Source: Betaproteobacteria bacterium
GTDB lineage: Bacteria > Pseudomonadota > Gammaproteobacteria > Burkholderiales > Ga0077523
DNA: 64,000 nucleotides
Assembly (NCBI GenBank): GCA_016713305.1
Contig: JADJPK010000009.1
Coordinates: 62,001 to 126,000 of the forward strand
Reading direction: 5' to 3'
The position numbers and the translations under genes are program-made. The notes under the pieces are model-generated. The model saw only the letters and a program-made list of their open reading frames with translations, was not told the DNA's origin and did no database searches. Positions within the stretch are counted from its first letter, which is position 1. Every line of letters starts with the position of its first letter. Positions 38,606-49,342 of this stretch are shown here, piece by piece.

Positions 38606-40436
38606 CCTTCCCCGCAATGTTCGGTCGTTACTTTCGGCGTTCCATGCGTTCCGCTCCGCAGGCTATGACAGCCGGAACCGGCCGGCCGGGCGCCCCTCGA
38701 TCCGGACCCTCGTGCAGGAAGGCGCCCTCCACTGCGTCTTCCAGCCGCTCCTGAGCTTGGCGGATGGATCCGTCTTCGGATTTGAAGGACTGCTGCGGGG
38801 GCCGGGGCGGAACGGACAGCAGTCTCCGCTGGCGTTGTTCGAGTCGGCAACAAGGGAAGGTTGCGTCGAGGAGTTGGAAGTCGCGGCTCGAAGGCTCGTT
38901 GCGGAACGGTATCTGAGTCTTGGGTTGGAAGGAAAGCTGTTCGTCAACTTCTCGCCGTCCCTGCTGGCGAACCAGCCACTTCGACCGTCGCGCGCCGACC
39001 CTCCTGCCGGACTGGAAGGGATCCCGCCACAGAACGTCGTGATCGAACTGACGGAAGGCAGCCAGGCGACGGACTTCGACCGGCTCGTACAAGTCCTGGA
39101 CCGCTACCGGTCGCAGGGCTACCACATCGCCATCGACGACCTCGGCGAGGGCTTTGCGAGCCTGAAGCTCTGGTCCAAGGTGCGGCCGGAGATGGTCAAG
39201 GTCGACCGGCACTTCATCAACGAGATTTCGTCGGACGGGCTGAAGCTCCGCTTCGTGCAGGCGATTCAGCACATCGCCGAGAGCTCCGGGGCCGCCATCG
39301 TGGCCGAGGGCGTGGAAACCGAAGCCGAATTGCGCGTGCTGCGGGATCTCGGGATCCCCTATGTCCAGGGGTTTCTCACTGCCCGGCCTGCGGCCAAGCC
39401 TGCCGTCCGCCTCTCATCCGCCGTGCAACAGATGCTGTCCAGCCAGACGATATCGGTCTACCCCGAGAGCGTCAGGTCGTACCGGCGCTCTCCCGCCGCC
39501 TCGAAACTGCTTCGCCACATCGTTCCGGTGGAGGCTCAGGCGCGGAACGACAGCGTGTTCGCCCGCTTCGAGGCCGATCCCGAACTGGAGAGCCTTCCTG
39601 TCGTGAGGTCGAACCGGCCCCTGGGACTCATCAACCGGCACGAATTCTTCGATCGCTTCGCACGGCCGTATCAGCGCGAACTGTTCGGCCGCAAGCCTTG
39701 CACGACCTTCATGGACGATGCCCCGCTGGTCGTTCCGGCTACCCTGCCGATCCAGGAATTGAGCCTTGCGCTCGCGCGGGGCGAGCGGCGTCACCTCTCC
39801 GACGGTTTCATCCTCACGGACCCGGCGGGACTCTATCTCGGAATGGGCACAGGCCACGACCTGATGCGCGAGATCACGCAACTGCAGATCACGGCCGCGC
39901 GCTACGCCAACCCGCTAACCCTCCTGCCCGGCAACGTTCCCATCTCCGAACACATGGACCGGCTCGTGGCCGCCCGCGCGCCCTTTGTGGTCGGACATGC
40001 GGATCTGGATCATTTCAAACCGCTGAACGATGCCCTCGGGTATCGCAAAGGTGACGAGGTGATCCAGTTGCTCGGCCGGACGCTGGGCGAATGGGTCGAT
40101 TCCGAATGCGACTTTCTCGGTCATGTCGGCGGAGATGACTTCATGCTGCTCATGCAGAGTTCCGACTGGGAGTCGCGACTTCGTTCCGCACTCGCCGGAT
40201 TCCAGCGCCACGTTCCGGACCTGCTCGACGAAACAACGCGGGCGCGAGGGGCTTGAAGCCGAAGACCGCCGCGGTGAACGGCACTTCTACCCGCTGCCAT
40301 CCCTTTCCATAGGCGCAGTGGTCATTCCTGCAGGTCTGGGCCTGTCCGCCACGGAAATCTCCGCCCTCGCGGCCGAGGCAAAACGGCAAGCGAAACGCCT
40401 CGGCGGCAATAGTCTTTTGTGGAACGGCGGCGCCTT
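38541..40436 (+). CDS. EAL-CBS-GGDEF cyclic di-GMP protein, frameshifted near its end
   Basis: Regulator of cyclic di-GMP with no membrane segment. Order: EAL domain (about 55-290), two CBS-like repeats (about 315-450), GGDEF domain. The EAL signature reads EGLLRGP, but the other catalytic residues are present (FVNFSP, IELTEG, IDDLGEG, VKVDRHF, VAEGVETE, YVQGFL), so phosphodiesterase activity is likely. The GGDEF site is GGDDF. One extra base near 40240-40242 shifts the frame; the shifted frame continues FYPLPSLSIGAV and AKRQAKRLGGNSL. Similarity ends about 40430, although that frame stays open to 40779. Start unclear: ATG 38541 overlaps the previous gene, ATG 38617 is out of frame. Confidence 0.82.
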
Positions 40437-40528
40437 ACCGGCTAAGACCGGCGCCCCCGTTCCCCTGTCAATTTCCTGCTCGTTCCGGTCCCCATCAAGC
40501 GGTCCGTCAACGGTTTCGTCACAGCCTT

Positions 40529-40547
40529 TGTGTGATTTTGTCACACA
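40529..40547. promoter_or_regulatory. Palindromic operator-like site before iorAB
   Basis: TGTGTGA-TTTTG-TCACACA, seven-base perfect arms with a five-base centre, 130 bases before the iorA ATG. The inner TGTGA-N5-TCACA resembles a CRP/FNR-family half-site pair with one base less than the CRP spacing. The regulator is unknown. Confidence 0.5.
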
Positions 40548-40676
40548 CATATCTCCAACGCGTGGTATCTTTTCCCGCGTTGCGTACCTGACCAAGACTT
40601 CTCGATGCCGCCGCGGGTGCCAACAGCCGTGCCTCAGCATGGCTTCTCCTTCACCCTCTTCAGGACCAATCGGCAA

Positions 40677-41117
40677 ATGGCAACTCTCAAACTCAACGTC
40701 AACGGCAAGGACCACACGGTCAACGTCCGCAACCCCGACATGCCTCTGCTCTGGGTGCTGCGCGACCTCCTCAACCTGACCGGGACCAAGTACGGCTGCG
40801 GCATCGAAGTCTGCGGCGCGTGCACGGTCCTCATCGACGGACAACGGGAACACGCCTGCGTGTTCGACGCGTCCTCCGCAGTGGGCAAGAAGGTGGTGAC
40901 GATCGAAGGCCTGTCGCCCGACAACAGCCACCCCGCCCAGAAAGCGTGGATAGAGCATCAGGTTCCGCAGTGCGGCTACTGCCAGCCAGGAATGCTCATG
41001 ACCGTCGCGGGGGCCATGAATGCGGGCCACCATGGAAACGAGATCCAGTCGGAGCTGAAGAACCTCTGCGTATGCGGAACCTATCAGCGCATCCGGAAAG
41101 CTCTCTCGGCCCTTTGA
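40677..41117 (+). CDS. Molybdenum hydroxylase [2Fe-2S] small subunit (IorA/CoxS type)
   Basis: Electron-transfer subunit of a xanthine-oxidase-family enzyme, 146 residues. N-terminal plant-type [2Fe-2S] with Cys41, 46, 49 and 61 (CGIEVCGACTV) and C-terminal [2Fe-2S] with Cys99, 102, 131 and 133 (CGYCQPGM, CVCGTY). ATG 40677 gives the standard start MATLKLNVNG. Followed after 61 bases by the large subunit. The pair resembles isoquinoline 1-oxidoreductase and related aldehyde dehydrogenases, which lack a separate FAD subunit. Confidence 0.92.
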   Translation: MATLKLNVNGKDHTVNVRNPDMPLLWVLRDLLNLTGTKYGCGIEVCGACTVLIDGQREHACVFDASSAVGKKVVTIEGLSPDNSHPAQKAWIEHQVPQCGYCQPGMLMTVAGAMNAGHHGNEIQSELKNLCVCGTYQRIRKALSAL

Positions 41118-41178
41118 TTTGTCGCCCCGGTCTGCGGGCGCCGATGGCGTCCTTCGACCGCTCACTCGGAGATACGAC

Positions 41179-43423
41179 ATGGATGCACCCAACTCGATGA
41201 CGCCGTCCCGCCGCACGTTTCTCGGCACGGCCGCAGGCGGCCTGATCCTCGGTTTTCGCCCTCCCGGATCATTCCTGATTGGCCGCGACGCGGCAGCTGC
41301 CGCGGGCCAGGTCAACGCCTGGCTCACGGTCGGCTCGGACAACAGCGTCACCCTCTCCATCGGTGCTGCGGAGATGGGTCAGGGCACCTTCTCGACACTT
41401 GCCCAGATCATGGCCGAGGACCTGATGGTGGACTACCACCGCATCAGGACGACACAAGGCGTGCCGACAATGGCCAGCCCGGCCCCCGTCGGTGCCGCGA
41501 TCAATACCGTCGGCAGCAGCGTGACACGGCGAAACTTCTGGGCGCTGCGCGATGCGGCAGCGAGTGCACGCGAGATGCTTGTGCAGGCGGCCATGACCCG
41601 CCACGGCGATTCCGCGCGATCTCACTACACGGTGACGGACGGCGTGATCACCCATTCGCCTTCCGGTAAGACCTACACGTACGGCGCGGTGGCGGACGCT
41701 GCATCCCTGCTGTCTCCGCCGGCGAACGCGCCTCTGGTGCCCGACCTTCAGTTTCGAGCCATCGGAAAGAGCCTGCGGCGGCTCGACATCCCCGCCAAGA
41801 CGAACGGCAGCGCGGTCTACGGCATCGACGTCCGTCTTCCGGGCATGGTCTACGCGGTCGTCAAGCACTGCCCCACCTTCGGCGGCCGGCTCGCCGCCTT
41901 GCCGGCCACACCCGCGGGAATGATCGCCGTGGTCGCGCTGTCTGTCTCCGCCGGAACCGGACGCGGCACCGAATCGACGGGACTGCAGAACGCCGTCGCC
42001 GTGGTGGGCAGCAACACCTGGGACGCCTGGCAGGCTGCGAAGTCTCTCCGAGTCTCATGGTCCCTCCCGGCCAGCGCAACGGCACTCAATGACGCGCAGA
42101 TTCTTGCCACGGCTGTCGCTTTCCCAGACTGCGCCACCTTACGTTGCCGGCGCGGCCAACCCGCCTGGCACGCTCTACACCGTCGAGAAGAGCGCACAGG
42201 ACCCGAACACCGAGATGGCATCGGCCGCCAAGGTCGTGGAAGCCGTCTACACCCTGCCGTACGTGGCCCACGCCTGCATGGAAGTCCTCAACTGCACGGT
42301 GGACTACGTCCCCGGGGTGAAGTGCGACGTCTACGCGCCCACGCAGTCGGCCCGTTCCGCACTGTCACTCGTGATGACGCTGACCGGACTGCCCGAATCG
42401 AAGGTGAAGATCAACGGCACCTATCTGGGAGGGGGCCTGGGCCGCAAGTCCGAAACCGACTTCATCGGCCAGGCGGTCCAGGTCGCGATGGCGCTGCAAC
42501 GCCCGGTCCAGCTCTTCTGGCCGCGCGAGGAGGACTTCTCCCGGGACCAGTATCGCCCCATGGCCGTGGTGCGGACCAGGGCGGGACTGGACCGAGCGGG
42601 CAACGTGGCCGCCTGGACGTACCGCAACGTATCGCCCTCCATCCTGGGGCAACGCGGTTCGGTGCTGGGGGCGCGCGGCGACAGTCAGGGCTACGAGGCA
42701 TCGCAGGATCTGCCCTATGCGTTCGGCAGCCGCCTGACCGAGTGGGTATCACACCCTTCGCCCATTCCCGTGGGATTCTGGCGTTCGGTCGGCGCGTCCA
42801 TCAACACGTTCGCGGTCGAATCGATGATCGACGAACTCGCGGCGGCGGCAGGGCGAGATCCCTACGAGTACCGTCGATCGCTCATCACCGATCCCCGATG
42901 GCTGGCGGTTCTCGACGCAGCCGCGGAACTGGGTGGCTGGAACTCGCCATTGCCCAAAGGACGGGCGCGCGGCATCGCCATCGGCTCGGCATTCGGCAGC
43001 ATCGTCGCGGAGGTCGTGGAGCTGTCCGGCGCGACGTCGACCGGATTGTCGATCGCGCGGGTTTCAGTGGTGATCGACTGCTACCTGGCGGTCAATCCGG
43101 ATTCCATCGAGGCACAGCTGGTGGGGGGCGTGGTGCACGGCCTGAACGCGGCCCTTTACGGACGCCAGAGCTTCGCCAACGGCGTTCCGCAGAACCGCAA
43201 TTTCAACCGCAACCGCATGATCCGCGGCCGTGAGGCGCCCCAGGTCAACGTGCGCACCATGCCCAACCCGGACACCTCCGACCGGACCGTCGCCATCGGC
43301 GGTGTAGGCGAACTCGGCGTGCCCACGTTGGCGCCCGCATTGGCCAATGCGTACTTCCGCCTGACGGGCAAACGGCAACGGTCCCTCCCGTTCTTCCCTG
43401 TTGCCACGATGGGCGGGCTCTGA
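41179..43423 (+). CDS. Molybdopterin-binding large subunit (isoquinoline 1-oxidoreductase beta type), frameshifted
   Basis: Catalytic subunit of about 747 residues. A Tat-type N-terminus (SRRTFLGTAAGGLILGF) suggests export to the periplasm. Conserved parts: IGAAEMGQGTFSTLAQIMAEDL, IPAKTNGSAVYGIDVRLPGM, then after a frame break at about 42110-42130, VYTLPYVAHACMEVLNCT, LGGGLGRKSETDF, GFWRSVGAS and the final GGVGELGVPTLAPA with the general-base glutamate. Both halves are well conserved, so the break looks like a sequence error. No cytochrome c partner gene is adjacent. The substrate (N-heterocycle or aldehyde) cannot be determined. Confidence 0.87.
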
Positions 43424-43434
43424 GCGAAAGGACC

Positions 43435-43468
43435 GGTCCGGACTCGCGTCGTCAGCGAAGTCCGGACC
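43435..43468. terminator. Bidirectional terminator between iorB and the minus-strand cluster
   Basis: GGTCCGGACT and its exact complement AGTCCGGACC, ten bases each, with a 14-base loop that can pair further (CGC/GCG). It lies 12 bases after the large-subunit stop and 18 bases after the convergent remnant stop. No T-run. Confidence 0.65.
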
Positions 43469-43486
43469 GCGTCCGGCTCCGCTCAC

Positions 43487-43873
43487 TCATCTGAGATTGC
43501 AATCGAATCCGGCGCTCAGGAGGAACGCGACGGCGCCCGTCCCTTCCGCCGTGTAGCCCCGATCCGAACCCGGCTTTCCGAAGATCTGGAACCGTCCGTC
43601 GAGGAGAAGCGCCGTGCGGTCAGTCATCCGTACTTCGACGCCCGCGCCCAGTTCCAGGTAGTCGCGCAAAGTGCGCTTCCAGTATGGAGAGGGCCCGTTC
43701 CCCGTGTCGACGGTCACGGCGTCCAGCCGCGTCAATCCGAAATTGCCGACGAGGTACGGCCGGAAGGAGTTGCCATCGCGGAATCTCCACCTTGCCCCGC
43801 CGTAGAAGGCCGTAGCGCCGAAGTCGCCGAACTGCGCACCCCCAGGGAATTCCCCACCCTTGAAGTCCGCAAC
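43487..43873 (-). pseudogene. Outer-membrane beta-barrel protein, C-terminal remnant
   Basis: About 128 codons of alternating polar/aromatic beta-strand sequence (FGDFGATAFYGGARWRF, SFRPYLVGNFGLTRLD, YLELGAGVEVRMTDRTALLLDGRFQ, GAVAFLLSAGFDCNLR), typical of the C-terminal half of an 8-stranded outer membrane protein. The frame is open upstream but has no start codon, signal peptide or N-terminal strands before it meets the helicase stop at 43938. Either the 5' half was lost at a rearrangement or the assembly joined two contigs here. A resemblance to OmpA/OmpW-size porins is all I can say. Confidence 0.55.
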
Positions 43874-43937
43874 AATGGTCCGAGGCCATCCGGGAACGCG
43901 GCCGCTTCGATGACCCGTGGACGGCCGCGACGAAAAC

Positions 43938-45591
43938 CTACCGGCCGTCTGCCACGGAGGTGTCCGAGGACAGGAGCCTTGCGGCCCGCGCCGACATCAC
44001 CATGATCAGCTTCATGCTGGCCCGTGTGGCGCCCACGAACAGTTTGCGCAGCACGCGCTCGTCGAGGTCGGCGAAGTCGATCTCGGTGAACACGATGCAA
44101 GGCGCCGCCCTGCCCTTGAACCGATAGACCGAGTCGATGAGCACCTCCCCGTCGCTGTACTCCGGGTTCCCCAGCAGGTCATAGCGGCCGGTGGCGGCCC
44201 GCAGACGGTGAGGGCCGAGTTGGGTAACCGCGGCGAGCCTTGAATTCTCGCGGCCGCGGTAGGTGACCACCCCGATCATCGACCGCTTGAAACCCAGCCC
44301 CACGGCCAGCGTGATGGCCCGCTTGGTCGCGTCCTCCAGTTCGTCGGCCCGGTCGTAGCGCACCACCTGCACCGACGAGTCCGATAGCGGGCTGCCCTCC
44401 GTCACCGCCGGATCCAGGCAGGCTCTTTCCCGCAGCCACTGCAGGATGTCCCGCAGGGCTGCGGTAGTTGGTGTCGGCCCGGAGACGCACCCACCCCGGA
44501 AGCTCGACCGCGGGCCGGTCGTACAGATTCTGCTGCGGATCCTCGAGCCACCAGGCGCGCCCCTCCGCCCGCACCCAGCGCAGCAAGGGGTCGCGCCAGG
44601 CTGGGTCGAAATCCTGTCCTTCGTCCACGATCAGCTCGTCGAACTGCTCCGCTTGCCCGGGTCCCACCGCCGCGAAGGCGTTCTCCAGCCGGGCAAACAC
44701 GCCGGGGCTCGCGAAGTCCGGCGATATGCCGTGACGCCTCGCCGTCCGCTCGCAGAGCTGGTGGTACGTCGCGACTTCGGCGTTTTCCGGGACCAGACGG
44801 CTCATGTGGTCGGCCAGCGGCCGGTTGTAGCAGACATACAGGGCCCGCCGGCCGGCGGCTGCGGCATCCCGGATCACGGCCAGGGCGAGTTGGGTCTTTC
44901 CTGAGCCTGCGGTGCCGGTCACGCGGAGCCTGAAGGGCGAGAACTCCAGGGCTCGGGCCCAGTGGGTGAGTCCGCCCGACAGCCGGGTGTAGAGGCCGTC
45001 CACTTGCTCGGCAATGGCGCCGATCTCGGGAGTGAGCTCGAGCAGGTCCCGGAGGAAGCGATGGACCTTGACGGCGACCGGCGAGGCGGCCTCGTCGAAC
45101 GGCAAGGCCTCCTGGATTGCACGAGCGAACTGGGCACGCCGGCTCGCATCGACGATGCGGCTCGGCTCGATGCCCGCCGCCGCCGGCTGGCGAACGACAT
45201 AGTCGGGACAGAACAGCAGCGTTTCCACGGCGAGCGCTTCCCCCTTCCAGGCCGCCGCGAACCTGCCCTGCAAGGCATCCGCGCTGCGTGCCAGACGAGC
45301 CGCGATCTGGACCGGACCCGCGGGCAGTGCCTTCACCAGCCCGGCGGGCGTCTCGGAGAGGAAGCCTGTCTTCTGTTCGATGAGCAGCACCCGGCCCGAC
45401 GGGGACACCACCGCGAAATCGATCTCGCCATAGAGCGAGTGGCCGTTCTCCAGGCGTGTCCAGTGCACCCCGTGATAGACGGTGTAGTCGTCGGACAATC
45501 CCTCGTCGAGCCTGCGGAGCGTCTCGATGCGGCGCTGCGCCGGCCCCGCCGCTTCGAGCGTCTTCCAGCCATGCGGGACGATTCGAGCCAT
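43938..45591 (-). CDS. NERD-domain UvrD-like helicase, frameshifted
   Basis: Predicted nuclease-helicase of about 551 residues. N-terminal NERD domain with its conserved D-E-K pattern (GEIDFAVVSPSGRVLLIEQKTGF), then Walker A GTAGSGKTQLA at about 231-241, Walker B-like ELIVDEGQDFD and, in the shifted frame, a UvrD C-domain (VYRFKGRAAPCIVFTEID, RKLFVGATRASMKLIMVM). The frame breaks at the G-run 44456-44458 after NYRSP; one base restores LRDILQWLRERACLD. NERD helicases act in DNA processing, and some occur in defence contexts. ATG 45591 lies 15 bases after the secreted nuclease gene. Confidence 0.82.
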
Positions 45592-45606
45592 GTATCGGTG
45601 TGCTCC

Positions 45607-47564
45607 TCAGCGATGGAAAGCGCCGAGCATAGACGGGGTCCGCCCGCGCTCGTTCGCCGCCGCCGCGGTGTCGCATCGCGGCACCGGCAGTCCCAGCGAC
45701 GTGCCCGAGGCCGGAGACGGTGAATTCCTCACATCGACCACGAGCGGATCGTGATCGGAAGACCGCCAGGGGCCGGCCTCTTCGTCCGTGCCGGGGGCGG
45801 GATGCCGGTAGTCGAGCAGCGCCGGCTCGTCCGCATTGATGTGCCAGTGTTGCGCCGCGACGATGCGATCGGCCAGCGTAGCGGACGCAAATCCGTGGTC
45901 CAGGGTTCCCGCCCTCGCATCGTGCACGTGCGAATAGTTCGCTGCCCTCTGGTCGAGCGGCAAGGCATCGCGCAGTTCCGCCATTCTCAGACGCTCGAGC
46001 GCACGCTCGCACGCGTAGGCGTTGAAATCCCCCAGCGCCAGCACCGACCCGCCGGGCGTCCGAGGGACCAGCCCGGCGACGAAACGCAACAGCGCGCCCG
46101 CCTGCCGTTCCCTGCGGTCCGCGTAACAGCCCTGCCCGTCGCCCGCGTCGACATCGGACGGCCCGGCGCCTTCACACAGCTTCGACTTGAAGTGCACACC
46201 GACGATCGTGAACGAAAATCCTGCAGTCGTCCGGAATGTCTGGGCCACGGGTGCCCGATGGTGAACCGGATCCGAGTCGGACAATGCCGGCCCGACCGGA
46301 TCCAGGCTCACCAGACGGTAGATCAGGGCGACTTCGATCGCATCGGTGCCCGTCCCCGCTTCCGGCGGGTTCCGGGCGGCGTAGCGCAGTTCTCCCACGT
46401 GACGATTGAGGGCGGCAGCGAGATGGCGCACCGAGGCTCCGCCGTTGCGCTGCATCTCCTGCAGCACGAACACATCCGCATCGAGTTCGGCGAGCGCCCG
46501 GACAAGCTTCGCCGTCTGCCGCTCGAACTGCTCCTGACTACGTGCGCCGCGGCAATCCGACCGCCGGTCCGACGGCAGGCATGGATGACGAGGCCACCCG
46601 GCCGCGCTGCCGTCCGGAAACGAGGTGAAGTAGTTGTAAGCGTTGAACGAGACGACCCGCACCGCCCGTGACGAACGTGCGGGTGCCGCGGGACGGGGGT
46701 TGGACCGCGTGATCTGCAGCGGCCGCACGAACTGCAGCCGGTACGTTTGCACCGCGACCGGACCGCGCGCTGGACGAACGCTTCCATAGTCGACGATACC
46801 GACCGGGTCGCTGACCGTGTCACCCAGCCGCACTGCCTGCAGTGCCACGCCGTCGTCGGGGACGGCGTACCCTCCTCCCTCACCTCTCCTGAGATGCCGC
46901 TGTCCAGGACCAGAAAGCCCGGGGCGCGCCATGGAGAGTTTTCGGCGAGACCGGCCGCAGGCGGAGACATCTGGACACGCTGAACCAGCCGGCCACGCGT
47001 GGAAAGGAGCCACTGCCCCCGCACATCCGGCACGGCGCGATCTGCCACCGTGAAAGTGCCGCGAATCCGGACGAGCATGCCTTCCAGGCGCTCCGGTTCC
47101 GCGGCGGCCAGTTCGGCAGCATCGACGTCGAGAGGATCGACCGTCCCCGATCCCAGTCGGGCAGTCACTTCGGGCTCGGCGATCTCGGTCAGCGTCATCG
47201 GGGCGCCCCGCGGCAGATATTCGCGCACGACGCCGGTCAGCCTCACCCGTTCGCCGGCCTGTACCGTGACGGGATCCCGCCCGACGTAGACGAAGACGCC
47301 ATCGGACGAGCGGGGATCGCCGTCGCCGTGCTCGTCCTGGAGAGCGAAACCGCGCAGCCCCGGCAGCACTGCCGTGACGATGCCTTCCGTGGTGACTCGC
47401 TCGCCCGAGAAGGGACTCACCGGGCCGGTCCCCTGAATGACGAAAATCGGCACGGCGCGCTGGGGCGCGAACGACTGCGAGGCCGCCGGAAGAATCGCAC
47501 AGGTCAGAAGAGCGGCAAGGACCGCTGGTCGAACCGCGGCCAATACACGTTCACGCGGGAGCAT
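45607..47564 (-). CDS. ExeM/NucH-type extracellular nuclease, frameshifted
   Basis: Predicted secreted DNase of about 652 residues. Signal peptide at 1-29 (LAALLTCAILPAASQS), an OB-fold domain (FSGERVTTEGIVTAVLPGLRGFALQD, VRLTGVVREY), then, after a frame break at about 46868-46880, an endonuclease/exonuclease/phosphatase domain with VVSFNAYNYF, VFVLQEMQ, GVHFKSK, LALGDFNAY, TLDHGFAS and SSDHDPLVV. This is the layout of ExeM and NucH nucleases that degrade extracellular DNA for nutrients or biofilm dispersal. Divergent from the SMP-30 gene. Confidence 0.85.
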
Positions 47565-47709
47565 ATCCGCCTGTCCGAATGGACACGAAAAGGGACACGG
47601 AAAGGATTCTTGAGCTCATCGGACCAGTGTGGCGGACCGCGCGGATTTGCGCCATATTCGACTGCGCCGGCACCCCAGCGAGAGCCGGTCCATCACAGGA
47701 GGAGTCGCA

Positions 47710-48657
47710 GTGACGACAAGGTTGGAACTCTCGGGCCGGACGATGGCCACGGGATTGCAGTTTCCGGAAGGCCCCGTCGCTATGGCGGACGGGTCGGTCA
47801 TCGTGGTCGAGATCGCCCGGGGCACCCTCACGCGGGTCCTGCCCGACGGCCGCACCGTCGTGGTGGCGGAACCAGGCGGAGGCCCGAATGGCGCGGCCGT
47901 GGACGCCGACGGCAAGTTCTACGTCTGCAACAACGGCGGCTTCAACTGGACGCGGGAATCCGACGGCCTGCTGCGGCCGCACGGGCGAGCGGATGCCTAC
48001 GTCGGGGGCCGTATCCAGCGCATCGACGTCGAAACCGGCAAGGTGGAGGATCTGTACACCGAATGCGACGGTGTCCCGCTCAAGGGTCCGAACGACATCG
48101 TTCTGGACGGCAAGGGAGGCATGTGGTTCACCGACCTCGGCAAGGTCTACGGCCGGTTGATGGACCGCGGTGCCGTCTACTATGCGAGGACCGACGGCAG
48201 CCTCATCCGCGAGGCCATCTTCCCGCTGGTAACCCCCAATGGCATCGGTCTGTCGCCCGATGGCGGTACCGTCTACGTCGCCGAGACAGAACCCGCGCGG
48301 CTGTGGGCCTTCCGCATCACCGGTGAAGGCACGGTGCACAAGGACCCGTTCCCTTCCCCGCACGGTGGCCGTCTGGTGGCGGGGCTCCCCGGCTACCAGC
48401 GTTTCGATTCCCTCAAGACCGAGGCCGGGGGCAACATCTGCGTCGCCACGCTCATCTCCGGCGGCATCAGCGTGATCAGTCCTGAAGGTGAGTGGCTCGA
48501 GTTCCACAAGGCTCCCGAGGTCTACTGCACCAACATCGCGTTCGGCGGACGCGGTCTGCGCAAGGCCTTCATCACGTTGTCCGGCTTCGGCACCCTGCTG
48601 GAAGTGGACTGGCCTCGCCCCGGTCTGCGGCTGCACGGCCAAACCGTCCCCGTCTGA
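47710..48657 (+). CDS. SMP-30/gluconolactonase-like protein
   Basis: Six-bladed propeller lactonase family, 315 residues. Metal-site elements are visible: FPEGPVAMADGS, GPNDIVLDGKGGMWFTD and TPNGIGLSPDGGTVYVAET. GTG 47710 is preceded at 7 bases by AGGAGG, a strong ribosome binding site, and starts just before the conserved region. It is followed after 13 bases by an RraA/aldolase-like gene, a pairing that suggests sugar-lactone or hydroxy-acid catabolism rather than a role in nucleic acids. The substrate is not known. Confidence 0.9.
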   Translation: MTTRLELSGRTMATGLQFPEGPVAMADGSVIVVEIARGTLTRVLPDGRTVVVAEPGGGPNGAAVDADGKFYVCNNGGFNWTRESDGLLRPHGRADAYVGGRIQRIDVETGKVEDLYTECDGVPLKGPNDIVLDGKGGMWFTDLGKVYGRLMDRGAVYYARTDGSLIREAIFPLVTPNGIGLSPDGGTVYVAETEPARLWAFRITGEGTVHKDPFPSPHGGRLVAGLPGYQRFDSLKTEAGGNICVATLISGGISVISPEGEWLEFHKAPEVYCTNIAFGGRGLRKAFITLSGFGTLLEVDWPRPGLRLHGQTVPV

Positions 48658-48670
48658 GGAGGACCTTGCG

Positions 48671-49342
48671 ATGACATCCGCCGAGGAACTGTTGCGGCAG
48701 CGCTTCCTGAAGGTCGACACCACCACCGTGTCCGATGTCCTGGAAAAGGTCGGCCTCTACGATCAGGCGCTCTCCACTGCGCTTGTCCCGATCTCGTCCG
48801 GCCAGCCGAAGGTCGCGGGGCACGCCTATACGGTACGGGGACAGATGATGCCGTACACCGGTCCGGGCGACCCGGACAAGATGCAAGCGATCGACGGGAT
48901 GACGCCCGGCGTGGTCTCGGTGTGGGCGGGGGACGCCGAGGGCATGGCCTGCTTCGGCGAGCTGCTCGCGCTCGGAATGAAGGTGCGCGGCTGCGTGGGG
49001 ATCGTCGTGAACGGCGGCGTGCGCGATGCGGACTGGATCGCGCGGCATGGCGTGCCCGTCTACGCGAAGTACCGGTCTCCCGTGCAGTCGATCGGACGTT
49101 GGAAGGTGACCGGCTGCCAGGTCCCCGTGTCCATGCCGGGCGCGACGAGCAAGCGCGTTGCAGTCGCGCCCGGCGATTTCATCCTCGGCGACGGCGATGG
49201 GGTCGTGGTCGTCCCTGCAGCCCACATCCCGTTCGTGCTCGACGAGGCAGAGAAAATCACGGAGCGCGAAACACGCATCCGGACCGAGATCGACCGGGGC
49301 GCATCGCTGGACATCGTGCTGGGACGCTACGGCAGCGTTTGA
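48671..49342 (+). CDS. RraA-like / HMG aldolase family protein
   Basis: 223-residue member of the RraA family, which includes the RNase E inhibitor RraA and 4-hydroxy-4-methyl-2-oxoglutarate/oxaloacetate aldolases. It has TTTVSDVLEKVGLYD, the G-x-GE-type segment ACFGELLALGMKVRGCVGIVVNGGVRDADWI with the Arg/Asp pair that binds metal and pyruvyl substrate, and a C-terminal GDFILGDGDGVVVVP. Its length exceeds E. coli RraA (about 161), favouring an aldolase-like or hydroxyacid role. Tandem with the SMP-30 gene; probably one operon. Confidence 0.85.
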   Translation: MTSAEELLRQRFLKVDTTTVSDVLEKVGLYDQALSTALVPISSGQPKVAGHAYTVRGQMMPYTGPGDPDKMQAIDGMTPGVVSVWAGDAEGMACFGELLALGMKVRGCVGIVVNGGVRDADWIARHGVPVYAKYRSPVQSIGRWKVTGCQVPVSMPGATSKRVAVAPGDFILGDGDGVVVVPAAHIPFVLDEAEKITERETRIRTEIDRGASLDIVLGRYGSV

